Shown: positions 7,063 through 15,908 of the stretch, piece by piece
Layout: every line of letters begins with the position of its first letter
Position numbering within the stretch: the first letter of the stretch is position 1
Assembly (NCBI GenBank): GCA_016187325.1
Contig: JACPJY010000105.1
Coordinates: 1 to 15,988 of the forward strand
DNA length: 15,988 nucleotides
Reading direction: 5' to 3'
DNA from: Rhodospirillales bacterium
Lineage (GTDB): Bacteria; Pseudomonadota; Alphaproteobacteria; Rhodospirillales; Casp-alpha2
Program-made: the position numbers and the translations under genes
The notes under the pieces: generated by a model
Told to the model about the DNA's origin: nothing
Seen by the model: only the letters and a program-made list of their open reading frames with translations
Databases searched by the model: none

Positions 7063-7398
7063 GTGAAGGAGAAATTGCTGGCGGCGGGTGGCGCGCTCGG
7101 CACCGTCGCCGCCTCGACCTGCTGCATCGTGCCGCTCGTTTTGACGTCCGTCGGCGTCGGCGGCGCCTGGGTCGGCAGCCTGACGGCAATGGCGCCTTAT
7201 CAGCCGATCTTCCTCGCCATCGCCATCGGCTGCCTCGGCGCCGGATTCTGGATGGTGTACGGCCGCCGCCAGGCCGCCTGCGCGACCGGCGATAAGGCGG
7301 CATCCGGCGCCGGGCGCGTCCTCAGAGGCATACTCTGGGTCAAGGCCGCGCTCTGGTTCGGCACCGCCCTTACGGCGCTCTCGCTCGGCGTCGCTTGA
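7063..7398 (+). CDS. merT: MerT-like mercuric ion transport protein
   Basis: A 111-residue membrane protein with three hydrophobic segments (about 5-40, 46-66 and 85-108), as in MerT. The first segment carries the paired cysteines Cys20-Cys21 followed by Pro (STCCIVPLVL) and GVGGAWVGSL, the MerT signature that takes up Hg(II) across the inner membrane. In classical MerT a cytoplasmic loop after the second helix carries a second cysteine pair. Here the loop reads ACATGDKAASGAG, with only Cys73; Cys57 lies inside the second helix. The GTG start at 7063 comes 11 nt after the previous stop and has only a weak GGCGGTGA ribosome site. MerT is likely; membership of a MerT-like subfamily with a different metal cannot be excluded. 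Confidence 0.82.
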   Translation: MKEKLLAAGGALGTVAASTCCIVPLVLTSVGVGGAWVGSLTAMAPYQPIFLAIAIGCLGAGFWMVYGRRQAACATGDKAASGAGRVLRGILWVKAALWFGTALTALSLGVA

Positions 7399-7420
7399 GC
7401 GGACGCCTGGTGCTTTGACG

Positions 7421-7651
7421 ATGACGGCGACGCTCCGCTCCACGATCACCTGCCCCGACTGCGGGCACCGGGAAACCGAGACCATGCCGACCGACGCTTG
7501 CCAGTTCTTCTATGACTGCAAAGGCTGCGGCGCGGTGTTGAAGCCGCGTGCCGGCGACTGCTGCGTGTTCTGCTCGTTCGGCGATGTGCCATGCCCACCG
7601 ATGCAGGAAGCGCGGTCGAAAGGCCGGCCGGCGTCCTGCGGTGCCGACTGA
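7421..7651 (+). CDS. GDCCVxC-domain small cysteine-rich protein
   Basis: A 76-residue protein with ten cysteines. CPDC (11-14) and CKGC (33-36) form a zinc-ribbon/rubredoxin-like knuckle. GDCCVFCSFGDVPCPP (45-60) is the signature of the GDCCVxC family, some members of which carry selenocysteine. Here the variable position is Phe (TTC) and no in-frame TGA is present, so this copy is not a selenoprotein. Members are often found next to merT or thioredoxin-like genes; their biochemical role is not established, and metal or thiol handling is an inference. The ATG at 7421 is 22 nt after merT; an in-frame TTG at 7415 is an alternative start. No good ribosome site was seen. It is the last gene of the operon and converges on hemW, 27 bp away. 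Confidence 0.82.
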   Translation: MTATLRSTITCPDCGHRETETMPTDACQFFYDCKGCGAVLKPRAGDCCVFCSFGDVPCPPMQEARSKGRPASCGAD

Positions 7652-7678
7652 CGTCCGCGAGCGTTTTCCGAATGCGCC

Positions 7679-8881
7679 TTATCCTTGGGCGAGCAGCTGG
7701 CCGAGCACCGCATTGAGGCAAAGCCGGCCCTTCGGCGTCGCGCGCAATCCTATGTCGTCCGATGCGACGAAGCCGCCGTCGGTCATGCGTTTGAGCCCGC
7801 CCTTATCGAGGACGCCCTCGAGCTCGCGCCCGGTGAGCCGCGCGAAGCGGCGGCGCGAAATGCCCTCGCTCAGCCGGAGCCCGGTCATCACCAGCTCCTC
7901 GATGCGCGCTTGGGTGCTGAGCGCCATTGTCTTCGCCGTGCCGTGGCCTGTGGCCTCGACCTTCGCCAGCCAGCGTTGCGGCTTCAGGATACGGTGGCTG
8001 GCCTCGGCCCGGCCCGCCTCGGTCAAGCGGCTATGGGCGCCGGGACCGACACCGAGATAGTTGCTGCCGCGCCATCCCGAGACGTTGTGCCGGCATTCGT
8101 GCCCCGGCCGGGCGTGGTTGGAGATCTCGTAAAGGGCGAGCCCGGCCGCCGAAAGCGCCTCCTGCGTGACGTCGTAGAGCGTGGCGCCGGTTGCCTCGTC
8201 GGCGGCCTCGACACCGCCCTTGTGAAACGGCGTCCCAGACTCGATGGTCAGCTGGTAGCACGACAAGTGACCGCCGGCCAATTCGAGCGCCTCTCTTAGT
8301 TGTTGCTTCCAGTCGTCGGCCGTTTGGCCGGGGAGCCCGTATATAAGGTCGAACGAAAAGCGCGGAAAATTCTCCGCCGCGACGGCGATCGCCCGTTTTG
8401 CTTCCGCCGCCGAATGTCGCCGCCCGAGGAAGCGGAGCGCGGCGTCATCGAACGACTGCACGCCGAGCGAAAGCCTGTTCACCCCGGCGTCCCTCAGCGC
8501 CCGGAACTTCGCCGCCTCCGCCGACGACGGGTTGGCCTCGAGCGTGATCTCGAGATCGGGAGCGGAATGCCAGCCCGTGCGCACGGCGTCGATGACCCTG
8601 GCGACCGTCTCCGGCTGCATCAGGCTCGGCGTGCCGCCGCCGAAGAACACGCTGGTAACCACGTTGTCCCGCGTGCGATCGCGGAAATGCGCAAGCTCGG
8701 TCGTGAGCGCGGCGCGCCAGCGCTGGTGGTCGACCCGTTCGGCGACGTGGCTGTTGAAGTCGCAGTAGGGGCACAGCGAGACACAGAACGGCCAATGCAC
8801 GTAGATGCCGAACCCGGGGTCGCGGGCGCCGGCTTCGGGCGCCGTCGAGGCGGCGGCGATGTCAGGCGCGGAAACAGGCAT
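7679..8881 (-). CDS. hemW: Radical SAM heme chaperone HemW
   Basis: A 400-residue radical SAM protein. IYVHWPFC-VSL-CPYCDFNSH (26-45) holds the cluster ligands Cys33, Cys37 and Cys40 (CxxxCxxC) and the CPYCDFNSH sequence typical of HemW. FFGGGTPSLM, LEANPSS, RLSLGVQSFDD, DLIYGLPGQT and NYLGVGPGAHS follow in family order. HemW, formerly annotated as an oxygen-independent coproporphyrinogen oxidase, binds heme and delivers it to membrane targets; it lacks the coproporphyrinogen-specific features of HemN. The ATG at 8881 lies inside the end of rdgB (20-bp overlap), so translation is probably coupled. A longer open frame upstream is only a shadow of rdgB. Gene order rph-rdgB-hemW is standard for alphaproteobacteria. 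Confidence 0.95.
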   Translation of the reverse strand: MPVSAPDIAAASTAPEAGARDPGFGIYVHWPFCVSLCPYCDFNSHVAERVDHQRWRAALTTELAHFRDRTRDNVVTSVFFGGGTPSLMQPETVARVIDAVRTGWHSAPDLEITLEANPSSAEAAKFRALRDAGVNRLSLGVQSFDDAALRFLGRRHSAAEAKRAIAVAAENFPRFSFDLIYGLPGQTADDWKQQLREALELAGGHLSCYQLTIESGTPFHKGGVEAADEATGATLYDVTQEALSAAGLALYEISNHARPGHECRHNVSGWRGSNYLGVGPGAHSRLTEAGRAEASHRILKPQRWLAKVEATGHGTAKTMALSTQARIEELVMTGLRLSEGISRRRFARLTGRELEGVLDKGGLKRMTDGGFVASDDIGLRATPKGRLCLNAVLGQLLAQG

Positions 8882-9485
8882 CGACCATCTTCCTGAACGC
8901 ATTGGCGCGGTGGCTGATCTTGTGCTTCGCCTTGGGCTCCATCTCGCCGAAGGTGACGTCGTGGCCGTCGGCGACGAACATCGGGTCGTAGCCGAAGCCC
9001 TTGTCTCCCCTCGGCGGCCACACGAGTTTCCCGCGCACCACGCCGCCGAAGCTCTCGACGTGACCGTCCGGCCAGGCAAGCGCCAGCACGCAGGCAAAAT
9101 GCGCCCGCCGGTCGGTGTTGCCCCGGCGGGCTTGGTCTTTAAGCGCGTCCTCGATGCGCTGCATCGCCTTGCCGAAGTTCTTCTCCGCTCCCGCCCAGCG
9201 CGCCGAGTGGATGCCGGGCTCGCCGCCGAGCGCCGCCACGACCAGCCCGGAATCGTCGGCCAGCGCCGGCAAGCCGGCCTGCGCCGCCGAGCGCGCCTTC
9301 AGCTCGGCATTGGCGGCGAAGCTCGCGCCCGTTTCCACCGGCTCCGCCAGCCCGAGCTCGGCCGCCGAGCGGACGGCGATGCCGAACGGCTCCAGCAGCT
9401 CCGCGATCTCGCGCACTTTGCCCGGGTTGTGGCTGGCGACGACCAGGGTGCTTTCGGTGAATTTCCGGTGATGGTCCGGACTCAT
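8862..9485 (-). CDS. rdgB: XTP/dITP diphosphohydrolase (HAM1/RdgB)
   Basis: A 207-residue house-cleaning pyrophosphatase that hydrolyses XTP, dITP and ITP to monophosphates and prevents incorporation of deaminated purines. Motifs seen are ASHNPGK (17-23, phosphate/metal binding), ALADDSGLVV (acidic catalytic segment), GEPGIHSARWAG, KGFGYDPMF and ISHRANAFRKM near the C-terminus. The length is normal for the family. The ATG at 9485 was chosen because homology starts near residue 13 and the upstream open frame lies within rph. It sits 7 nt after the rph stop and overlaps hemW by 20 bp, which implies one transcript. Confidence 0.96.
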   Translation of the reverse strand: MSPDHHRKFTESTLVVASHNPGKVREIAELLEPFGIAVRSAAELGLAEPVETGASFAANAELKARSAAQAGLPALADDSGLVVAALGGEPGIHSARWAGAEKNFGKAMQRIEDALKDQARRGNTDRRAHFACVLALAWPDGHVESFGGVVRGKLVWPPRGDKGFGYDPMFVADGHDVTFGEMEPKAKHKISHRANAFRKMVDACFRA

Positions 9486-9492
9486 GTCGGGG

Positions 9493-10236
<744 letters not shown>

Positions 10237-10294
10237 CGGATTCCCCTCTCGCGCAAGAAATTCCGCCCCGAAGCGCCGGGGCCGGTGGATTTCG

Positions 10295-10323
10295 AGGCTA
10301 GCGCGACGGCCCGGCGCCGTCAA
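10295..10323 (-). promoter_or_regulatory. Candidate promoter for rph-rdgB-hemW
   Basis: On the minus strand TTGACG (10323-10318) is followed after 17 bp by TAGCCT (10300-10295). The -35 is strong, while the -10 matches only three consensus positions, though a CTAGNCT-like -10 is plausible in high-GC alphaproteobacteria. It leaves a leader of roughly 50 nt before rph. Confidence 0.5.
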
Positions 10324-10353
10324 AGAAATGCCCGGAGATACCGGCCCGCTCCG

Positions 10354-10382
10354 TTGACGCTGAGGGCTGCCGTCACTACATT
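10354..10382 (+). promoter_or_regulatory. Candidate sigma-70 type promoter for hrcA-grpE
   Basis: TTGACG (10354-10359) and TACATT (10377-10382) are separated by exactly 17 bp. The predicted start lies about 35 nt before the hrcA ATG. No CIRCE inverted repeat (TTAGCACTC-N9-GAGTGCTAA) is visible in the rph-hrcA gap, so hrcA does not appear to repress itself through a canonical site. Confidence 0.65.
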
Positions 10383-10396
10383 CGCCTCGACAAGGC

Positions 10397-10420
10397 AACC
10401 GGCAGGATAACCGGCAGGAA
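10397..10420 (+). repeat. Tandem 12-bp duplication containing the hrcA ribosome site
   Basis: AACCGGCAGGAT (10397-10408) is followed directly by AACCGGCAGGAA (10409-10420), differing only in the last base. Each unit carries an AGGA core. The second AGGA is at a suitable distance (5-6 nt) from the hrcA ATG at 10425, and the first lies 12 nt further upstream. Confidence 0.7.
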
Positions 10421-10424
10421 GCCC

Positions 10425-11471
10425 ATGATTTCCGAGTTGAACGAACGCTCGCGCGAGGTCCTGCGCCACATCATCGACGCCTATCTCGAGACCGGCGAGC
10501 CGATCGGCTCGCGCACGCTGGCGAAGCGCCTCAACATCGACCTGTCGCCCGCCACCATCCGCAACGTCATGGCGGATTTGGAGGAGGCCGGGCTGCTGTT
10601 CGCGCCGCACACCTCGGCCGGCCGGCTGCCGACCGATGCCGGGCTGCGCCTGTTCGTCAACGGCATCCTCGAAGTCGGCAACCTGACCGAGGCCGAGCGC
10701 CGCGAGATCGACGTGCAGTGCGCGGGCTCGCCCAGGAACCTGGAAGGGCTGCTCGAGGACGCCACGGCGACGCTGTCAGGGCTTGCGCGCTGCGCCAGCC
10801 TGGTGCTGGCGCCGAAGACGCAAGGCCCGCTCCGCCACATCGAGTTCGTCAATCTTTCGCCCGGCCGGGCGCTGGTGGTGCTGGTGACCGAGACCGGCAT
10901 CGTCGAAAACCGGGTGATCCAGACGCCGCAGGGCCTGCGCCCGTCGGCCCTGGTCGAGGCGACGAATTTCCTGAGCGCCCGGCTGGTGGGGCGCACCATC
11001 AACGAGGCCTACGACGAGATCATGGCCGAGCTCGATTCGCACCGCGCCGCGCTGGACGAGCTGACCACCCGTGTCGTCGAGAGCGGGCTTGCCACCTGGG
11101 CCGGCGGCGGCGACAAGGGCGGCTCGCTGATCGTGCGCGGCCAGGCGCACCTGCTGCAGGACGTCAACGCGCTCGCCAATCTGGAGCAGATCCGCGCCCT
11201 GTTCGAGGCCCTCGAGACCAATGAGGAGATGCTGAAGCTGCTGTCGCTCACCGACACCGCGCAAGGCATCCAGATCTTCATCGGCGCCGACAACAAGCTG
11301 TTCAACCTCGCCGGCTGCTCGCTGATCGTCGGCCCGTACCGCAATTCGCAGGAGACCATCGTCGGCGCCATCGGCATCATCGGCCCGACGCGCATGAACT
11401 ACGCCCACATCATCCCGATGGTCGACTACACCGCGCAGCTGATCAGCCGCTTCCTCGGACAACAGACTTAA
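10425..11471 (+). CDS. hrcA: Heat-inducible transcription repressor HrcA
   Basis: A 348-residue repressor of class I heat-shock genes (usually groESL through CIRCE); its folding depends on GroEL. The N-terminal winged helix covers about residues 1-85: EVLRHIIDAYLETGEPIGS, LSPATIRNVMADLEEAGLL and HTSAGRLPTDAGLRLFV are all characteristic. The C-terminal GAF-like and inserted domains contain HIEFVNLSPGRALVVLVTE and IFIGADNKLFNLAGCSLIVG, and it ends with GIIGPTRMNYAHIIPMVDYT. The ATG at 10425 has AGGA 5-6 nt upstream. grpE follows 11 bp downstream on the same strand. No CIRCE element was seen in the window, so its operator must lie elsewhere, probably upstream of groESL. Confidence 0.97.
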   Translation: MISELNERSREVLRHIIDAYLETGEPIGSRTLAKRLNIDLSPATIRNVMADLEEAGLLFAPHTSAGRLPTDAGLRLFVNGILEVGNLTEAERREIDVQCAGSPRNLEGLLEDATATLSGLARCASLVLAPKTQGPLRHIEFVNLSPGRALVVLVTETGIVENRVIQTPQGLRPSALVEATNFLSARLVGRTINEAYDEIMAELDSHRAALDELTTRVVESGLATWAGGGDKGGSLIVRGQAHLLQDVNALANLEQIRALFEALETNEEMLKLLSLTDTAQGIQIFIGADNKLFNLAGCSLIVGPYRNSQETIVGAIGIIGPTRMNYAHIIPMVDYTAQLISRFLGQQT

Positions 11472-11482
11472 GTAAGCCGATA

Positions 11483-12250
11483 ATGCCCGACCAGAAAAAA
11501 CCGAAGCCGGAGCAGCCCGAAGCGCTGGAGGGTTTGAGCGGACCCGCGCCCGTCGACGCGGAAGGCGCGTCGCCCGCTCAGGCGCCCGCCGACCCGCCGG
11601 CGGCGTCGCCCGCCGCGACGCCGGATGCCGGGCCGCCGGCACCGTCGCCAGAGACGCAGATCGCGGCGCTCGAGGGCCAGGTCGCCGAGCTCAACGACAA
11701 GCTGTTGCGCGCGCTCGCTGAAGCCGAGAACGTGCGGCGCCGCGCCGAGCGCGACCGCGAGGACGCCTTTAAATACGCCGTCGCCAACTTCGCCCGCGAC
11801 GTGCTCGGCGTCGCCGACAACCTGCGACGCGCCACCGAAAGCATCGACGCCGACGTGCGCAAGGCCGACCCGGCGGTCGACAAGGTGATGGCCGGCATCG
11901 AACTCACCGAGCGCGAGATGCTCGCCACCTTCGAGCGCTACGGCATCAAGCCGGTGGCGGCGCTGGGCGAGAAGTTCGACCACAACCGGCACGAGGCGCT
12001 GTTCGAGGTCGAGGACAAGGCCCGCCCCGCCGGCACCGTGGTGCAGGTGCTGGAGACCGGCTACACGCTGCATGACCGGCTGCTGCGCCCGGCCAAGGTC
12101 GGCCTCGCCAAGGGCGGCCCGAAGGTCGAGGCCCGCGCGGACGCCAAGCCCGAGGCCGCCGAGCCCGGCCGCAAGGCCTCCCCCGGCGCCCCGGGGGCCT
12201 ATGAGTCCAAGGGCTCCGAACCGGGCGGCAAGCTCGACGAGAAGCTGTAA
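11483..12250 (+). CDS. grpE: Nucleotide exchange factor GrpE
   Basis: A 255-residue co-chaperone that releases ADP from DnaK. A Pro/Ala-rich disordered N-terminus (1-55) precedes the long dimerisation helix (about 58-105, LEGQVAELNDKLLRALAEAE). The beta-wing domain follows, with KFDHNRHEALFEVED (164-178) and VLETGYTLHDRLLRPAKVGL (189-208), the GrpE signature. The protein is longer than E. coli GrpE (197). The extra length lies in both termini, including a low-complexity Pro/Gly/Lys-rich tail from about 210. The ATG at 11483 has a weak ribosome site and lies 11 bp after hrcA, so coupling with hrcA is likely. dnaK follows after a 249-bp gap with its own promoter. Confidence 0.97.
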   Translation: MPDQKKPKPEQPEALEGLSGPAPVDAEGASPAQAPADPPAASPAATPDAGPPAPSPETQIAALEGQVAELNDKLLRALAEAENVRRRAERDREDAFKYAVANFARDVLGVADNLRRATESIDADVRKADPAVDKVMAGIELTEREMLATFERYGIKPVAALGEKFDHNRHEALFEVEDKARPAGTVVQVLETGYTLHDRLLRPAKVGLAKGGPKVEARADAKPEAAEPGRKASPGAPGAYESKGSEPGGKLDEKL

Positions 12251-12343
12251 GCCCGGCCCAGCCTGCCGCGCCGCCGCCCCGCCAACGTCCCGGGGGCATC
12301 GGGCAACCCGCTCGATTGTTTGAGGGTTTTCCAGGTGCCGGCA

Positions 12344-12374
12344 GTTGCGCGGCCGCCGCGACCCCCCTATATAT
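12344..12374 (+). promoter_or_regulatory. Candidate sigma-32 (RpoH) heat-shock promoter of dnaK
   Basis: GTTG (12344-12347) is followed after 18 bp by CCTATATAT (12366-12374), itself preceded by a C-run. This fits the alphaproteobacterial RpoH consensus CTTG-N17/18-CYTATNT with one mismatch in the -35 part. The predicted transcript starts near 12382 and has a leader of about 118 nt. The A/T-rich octamer is conspicuous in otherwise GC-rich DNA. Confidence 0.68.
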
Positions 12375-12375
12375 C

Positions 12376-12424
12376 GCGGGAACCCGCCGGATTGCGGGAT
12401 TCCCGCCATCGTCGCGGGTTTTAT
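12376..12424 (+). promoter_or_regulatory. Structured dnaK 5' leader with alternating GCGGG/CCCGC blocks
   Basis: Five complementary blocks alternate: GCGGG (12376-12380), CCCGC (12383-12387), GCGGG (12394-12398), CCCGC (12402-12406) and GCGGG (12414-12418). AACCCGC (12381-12387) can pair with GCGGGTT (12414-12420) around an inner GCGGG-ATT-CCCGC hairpin. Alternatively CCCGC (12402-12406) pairs with the last GCGGG, followed by TTTTAT, which resembles a weak intrinsic terminator. It may terminate grpE transcription or control dnaK; neither is proven. Confidence 0.5.
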
Positions 12425-12499
12425 GGGATTATCGAAGGGGCTGCCCGCGGCCGCCCTGAGAGGGGCCGCCGGAAGCCGCCAGCGAAGGATGAGGACAAC

Positions 12500-14503
<2,004 letters not shown>

Positions 14504-14519
14504 TCGCGCCCCTCCGGCC

Positions 14520-14546
14520 GGGACGGGCGACCCTTAGCCCCGTCCC
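14520..14546 (+). terminator. Strong dnaK-dnaJ intercistronic hairpin without a U-tract
   Basis: GGGACGGG (14520-14527) and CCCGTCCC (14539-14546) form a perfect 8-bp stem with an 11-nt loop. The flanking GGCC/GCCGG bases can lengthen it with a one-base bulge. No T-run follows, so complete intrinsic termination is unlikely. It more likely acts as an RNA stability or processing element, or partially reduces dnaJ relative to dnaK. Confidence 0.55.
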
Positions 14547-14594
14547 GCCGGCGGACCCGCCCGACGATCGCCAAGCTCCCCGAGGTCCCTTGCG

Positions 14595-15755
14595 ATGGCC
14601 AAAGAAGACTATTACGCCACCCTCGGCGTCAAAAAAGGCGCCAGCGCCGACGACATCAAGAAGGCGTACCGCAAGCTGGCCATGAAGTTCCACCCGGACA
14701 GGAACCCGGGCAACAAGACCGCCGAGAAGAAATTCAAGGACCTTTCCGAGGCCTACGAGGTCCTGAAGAACGACCAGAAGCGCGCCGCCTACGACCGCTT
14801 CGGCCACGCCGCCTTCGACCAGTCGGCCGGCGGCGGCCCGGGCGGGCCGTTCGGAGGCTTCGGCGCCGGCTTCGGCCAGGGCTTCGCGTCGGGCTTCGCC
14901 GACATTTTCGACGAGATGTTCGGCGACGTCGGCAGCACCCGCCGTCGCGGCGGCGACACCGGCGCCCGCGGCGCGGATTTGCGCTACAACATGGAAGTGT
15001 CGCTCGAGGACGCTTATCGCGGCCGCAAGACCGAGATCCGCGTGCCGACCTCGGTTCCGTGCGGCGACTGCAAGGGCTCCGGCGCCGCCGGCGGCGCCAA
15101 GCCGGTCACCTGCGGCACCTGCGCCGGCGTGGGGCGGGTGCGCTCGCAGTCGGGCTTCTTCACCGTCGAGCGCACGTGCCCCGCGTGCGGCGGCCGCGGC
15201 GAGGTGATCAAGAACCCCTGCCGCACCTGCGGCGGCCAGGGCCGGGTGCACCGGGAGAAGCAGCTCTCCGTCAACATCCCGCAAGGCGTCGAGGACGGCA
15301 CCCGCATCCGCTTGGCCGGCGAAGGCGAGGCGGGCTTGCGCGGCGCGCCGCCGGGCGATCTCTACATCTTCCTTTCGATCAAGCCGCACCGCTTCTTCCA
15401 GCGCGACGGCGCCGACATCTACTGCCGGGTGCCGATCCCGATGACCACGGCGGCGCTCGGCGGCGTCATCGAGGTGCCGACGGTGGAGGGAACGCGCGCC
15501 CGCGTCACCATCCCCGAGGGCACGCCGACCGGCCATCAGTTCCGCCTCAAGGGCAAGGGCATGAGCGTGCTGCGCTCGGCCGCCCGCGGCGACATGTTCG
15601 TGCAGGCGATGGTCGAGACGCCGGTCAATCTCACCGACAAGCAGAAGGAGCTGCTGCGTCAGTTCGAGGGCGAATCCTCGACCGAGCGCACCAGCCCCCA
15701 GGCCCACGGTTTCTTCGGCAAGGTCAAGGAGCTGTGGGAGGACCTGAAGGAATAG
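14595..15755 (+). CDS. dnaJ: Molecular chaperone DnaJ (type I Hsp40)
   Basis: A 386-residue co-chaperone that delivers clients to DnaK and stimulates its ATPase. The J domain (1-70) contains HPD at 33-35. A Gly/Phe-rich region (about 78-112) follows, with IFDEMFGDV. Four CxxCxGxG zinc-binding repeats are present: CGDCKGSG (156), CGTCAGVG (173), CPACGGRG (195) and CRTCGGQG (209). The C-terminal substrate-binding domains follow, including VNIPQGVEDGTRIRLAGEGE and GHQFRLKGKGM. The length is normal. The ATG at 14595 has GAGG about 9 nt upstream. It lies 91 bp after dnaK and is probably cotranscribed, with the hairpin between them modulating its level. Confidence 0.98.
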   Translation: MAKEDYYATLGVKKGASADDIKKAYRKLAMKFHPDRNPGNKTAEKKFKDLSEAYEVLKNDQKRAAYDRFGHAAFDQSAGGGPGGPFGGFGAGFGQGFASGFADIFDEMFGDVGSTRRRGGDTGARGADLRYNMEVSLEDAYRGRKTEIRVPTSVPCGDCKGSGAAGGAKPVTCGTCAGVGRVRSQSGFFTVERTCPACGGRGEVIKNPCRTCGGQGRVHREKQLSVNIPQGVEDGTRIRLAGEGEAGLRGAPPGDLYIFLSIKPHRFFQRDGADIYCRVPIPMTTAALGGVIEVPTVEGTRARVTIPEGTPTGHQFRLKGKGMSVLRSAARGDMFVQAMVETPVNLTDKQKELLRQFEGESSTERTSPQAHGFFGKVKELWEDLKE

Positions 15756-15756
15756 G

Positions 15757-15793
15757 AGCTGGCCCCGACCCCAGCTGTCGAACCTCGGTTCGA
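15757..15793. other. Two small hairpins after dnaJ
   Basis: AGCTGG (15757-15762)/CCAGCT (15771-15776) and TCGAAC (15778-15783)/GTTCGA (15788-15793) each form a perfect 6-bp stem just after the dnaJ stop. Neither is followed by a T-run. They may protect the mRNA 3' end; a terminator function is only possible. Confidence 0.4.
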
Positions 15794-15839
15794 CCCCGCC
15801 CGCCGCCCCCGGCATTTTCCCCCTCACGCCTGCTCAAAC

Positions 15840-15908
15840 CGTCATTCCCGCGAAAGCGGGAATCCAGTTTTATCAAAGGCCTGGACCCCCGCTTGCGCGG
15901 GGGTGACG
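15840..15908. repeat. 69-bp palindromic dispersed-repeat-like element (REP/MITE type)
   Basis: Two 28-bp arms (15840-15867 and 15881-15908) are inverted repeats around a 13-bp centre. Each arm itself forms a hairpin: TTCCCGC-GAAA-GCGGGAA on the left and CCCCCGC-TTGC-GCGGGGG on the right. The outer ends are CGTCA/TGACG and the inner ends TCCAG/CTGGA. Arms differ by compensatory base pairs. CGTCATTCCCGC...GCGGGAATCCAG is a sequence type known as a dispersed intergenic repeat in many proteobacteria. It is non-coding. Confidence 0.85.

Noticed and set aside
7548..7580. Possible selenocysteine in the GDCCVxC protein.
   Set aside because: All codons of the motif are TGC, GTG and TTC; there is no in-frame TGA before the real stop, and thus no need for a SECIS element.
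12320..12499. An upstream start extending dnaK by 60 residues.
   Set aside because: The extension crosses the candidate heat-shock promoter and leader hairpins, has no homology to DnaK, and the ATG at 12500 has a good ribosome site and begins the universal MAKVIGIDLGTT.
15778..15797. GGTTCGA resembling a tRNA T-loop.
   Set aside because: No acceptor, D-arm or anticodon arm can be built around it; it is simply a TCGAAC/GTTCGA hairpin after dnaJ.
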